From Anthoceros angustus (lineage: Eukaryota; Streptophyta; Anthocerotopsida; Anthocerotales; Anthocerotaceae), in contig MU008160.1 of NCBI GenBank assembly GCA_010909165.1, positions 310,001 through 374,000 of the forward strand: a stretch of DNA of 64,000 bases. Direction: 5' to 3'. Below, piece by piece: positions 62,373-64,000 of this stretch. Both the position numbers and the translations under genes were made by a program. Under the pieces are notes generated by a model. That model made no database searches and had not been told where the DNA came from. It was given only the letters and a program-made list of their open reading frames with translations. Every line of letters begins with the position of its first letter. The first letter of the stretch is position 1.

Positions 62373-64000
62373 GAGGAGGAAATAGAGTGCGAGTCTGTCA
62401 TGGCGCAGGCGGACCACCTCCTGGAGCAAGCGTATGACGACTCGGTCCTTCTCGCGAATTCTGAAAGGCGCAGCAGCAGGCTGCCTCTCTCGCACTCCGG
62501 TCCGCTCACGAATGGATTGGGATTGTCTTCCAGACACCACGCCCTGAAGTCCCAGAGTTGCAGGTTCACAGCCCGCCAAGCTGATATTGTGCGGGCACTC
62601 GAGGCTCGGGAGCAGAACAGGAGTTTTGGGCGCCACTCGGACCTTGTCAAGGCCCTCGAGGCCCGGCAGAGGAACAGACTATCGTCACAATCCGGGTCGG
62701 CTACCAGCTCCGGGGCCGCGCCCGGGGAGAAGAGTAACGGAGCTGGTTCTGTTCCCATCGTCACCGTCTCCCAGCCGCAACAGCAACAAGAGCAGGAGGA
62801 AGTTCAAGTGCAAGTGCAAGAGAAGACTGCAGTAGCCCAAGTGCAAGTGCAAGAGAAGACTGCAGCAGCCCAAGTGCAAGTGCAAGAGAAGACTGCAGCA
62901 GTGCAAGTGCAAGTGGAAGAGAAGACTGCAGCAGCCCAAGTGCAAGCGCAGGAGAAGACTGCAGCAGCCCAAGTGCAAGCGCAAGACAAGCCTGCAGCAG
63001 GCCAAGCTCCAGCTCAAGCTCAAGCTCAAGCCGTCGCCGAGCCGCCCAAGGAGCCCAGGAAAAGCAACCTGAAGAGTTCCTCCATCAAGCAACCTGCTGC
63101 TGCAGTATCAGATGCTGCTCCGAGGGGTCGGGTGCTCATTCTCACAGCTCCGGAGTTGGATGTGGATCATCATCCAACAGGCAGCAGGCATCATGTTGAT
63201 GGGGATCACCATGCCCGAGCTTCTCCTTCTCAGCCCCTGGACGCCCGGGTTTCTTCTGCTCAGCCCCTGGACGCCAAGGACGAGAAGGAGGGAGGGGAGG
63301 CCGACTCTGCAGCGCCGGGGCCAGGGTCTGAGTTGCCTCGGCTTTCAGAGACCGCGATGGACCATTCTCTTGCCAGCCCCCTGGACCTGGAACACTCGGA
63401 GCTTCTGGGTGCAGACCTCCAAGCCAGGTTTCAACTGCTGAAAGCCGACCATTACTCGGCATCACCATCGTCCTCTCACACTGGACCACCTCCTGCTTCT
63501 CCTACTTTGACACATCAGGTACAGGCCTTGAGATTTGGTTCAACGGGCCCATTAGTCATCCGGCTTACATCGTCTGGATCTCCGTCTGCTTCTCAGTTGT
63601 CTGCCCGAATAGCGTCTCTCCAGCAGTCGTCAGGTAAAGCTCCTCCCGCCGCTCCTGCTGCTGCTGCTCCTCCTCCTCCTTCTGCTCCCGGTGCTGCGAC
63701 TACTGCATCAACACCTTCACCTCTTCCGCATGCTCCTGCTGTATCTCCTTCTTCGCCTCCATCGGATGATGCCTCCTCTGCAAATACTTGCTGCTCCTGT
63801 CTGCCCTCATGTTTGAAGCAAAAGGATCGCAAGCCTTCAACTGCTGACCCTCTCCCAAAATCTTCTCACCCTTCTCCTTCTCACCCGTCTCCTCCCTCAC
63901 CTTTCCACAAGCAGCTCCAAACGCCTATTGCCACTTCAAACAAACACGTGGCCGTGCCGGCTAAGGAGGAGGAGCCTCACAGGCACGAGGTTGACTCGGC
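62373..64000 (+). CDS. Q/A/P-rich protein, cut by the window edge
   Basis: One frame stays open from a possible acceptor at 62372 (first Met at 62400, MAQADHLLEQAYDD) to the last base, more than 530 codons. The N-terminal part has a heptad-like LLEQAYDDSVLLANSE and twice ALEAR(E/Q)Q(N/R). Then six tandem 11-residue units QVQVQEKTAAA (about 62803–63000), an Ala/Gln stretch, KEPRKSNLKSSSIKQP, and a long Ser/Pro/Ala-rich region with CCSCLPSCLKQKDRK. I recognise no domain. Composition suggests an unstructured, possibly coiled-coil, protein. The lack of any stop over 1.6 kb of GC-rich DNA, on the strand with sense-like composition, supports coding. Confidence 0.6.

Overview
This window is nuclear DNA of a land plant. 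The evidence is spliced genes with short GT–AG introns (mostly about 60–250 bases), a eukaryotic tRNA-Gly(GCC), plastid and mitochondrial targeting sequences, a SCAR/WAVE protein, a VQ-motif protein, a PP2/Nictaba-type lectin, two accessory proteins of the plastid NDH complex (PNSB3 and CRR7), a PPR pseudogene and a Ty3/gypsy retrotransposon. Compact genes inside AT-rich repeats, together with a nucleus-encoded mitochondrial uS3 (rps3), suggest a non-seed plant, perhaps a lycophyte such as Selaginella or a hornwort. This placement is inference only.

Layout. 1–15400 is repeat-rich: a tRNA-Gly beside a tRNA remnant, several minisatellites, a decayed PPR gene (3955–5540, minus) and a Ty3/gypsy element (6712–14610) with recognisable LTRs, PBS and polypurine tract. 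A 2.4-kb DNA transposon (9700–12081), with 21–22-base inverted ends and a GGAT target duplication, splits its pol gene. 15400–27300 holds a frameshifted PqqB-like hydrolase, a plastid protein head-to-head with a TatD nuclease (57 bases between start codons), SCAR, and a plastid YceD/DUF177 protein. 27300–31500 is AT-rich repeats.

31500–46430 is the gene-dense core: mitochondrial uS3; DUF639; PNSB3; a DTW-domain tRNA aminocarboxypropyltransferase; anthranilate phosphoribosyltransferase, divergent from a MiaB/CDK5RAP1-like methylthiotransferase; and a VQ protein. 46430–50780 is AT-rich with minisatellites. 50780–62000 holds a lumenal TPR protein with one frame break, a PP2-type lectin with an expanded internal repeat, CRR7, a mitochondrial phosphate carrier, an intronless zeta GST and a small membrane protein. 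A Q/A/P-rich reading frame runs off the right edge.

Exon models were built by hand from splice sites and reading phase. Most close with consistent phase: the 244-aa plastid protein, SCAR, YceD, DUF639, PNSB3, TrpD, MiaB, the phosphate carrier and the 79-aa protein. Three otherwise well-preserved genes (PqqB-like, TatD, TPR) are broken only by single-base losses, most of them in GC-rich sequence, so either young pseudogenes or assembly indels are possible. The genes share no single pathway, but many products act in plastids or mitochondria or in tRNA modification.
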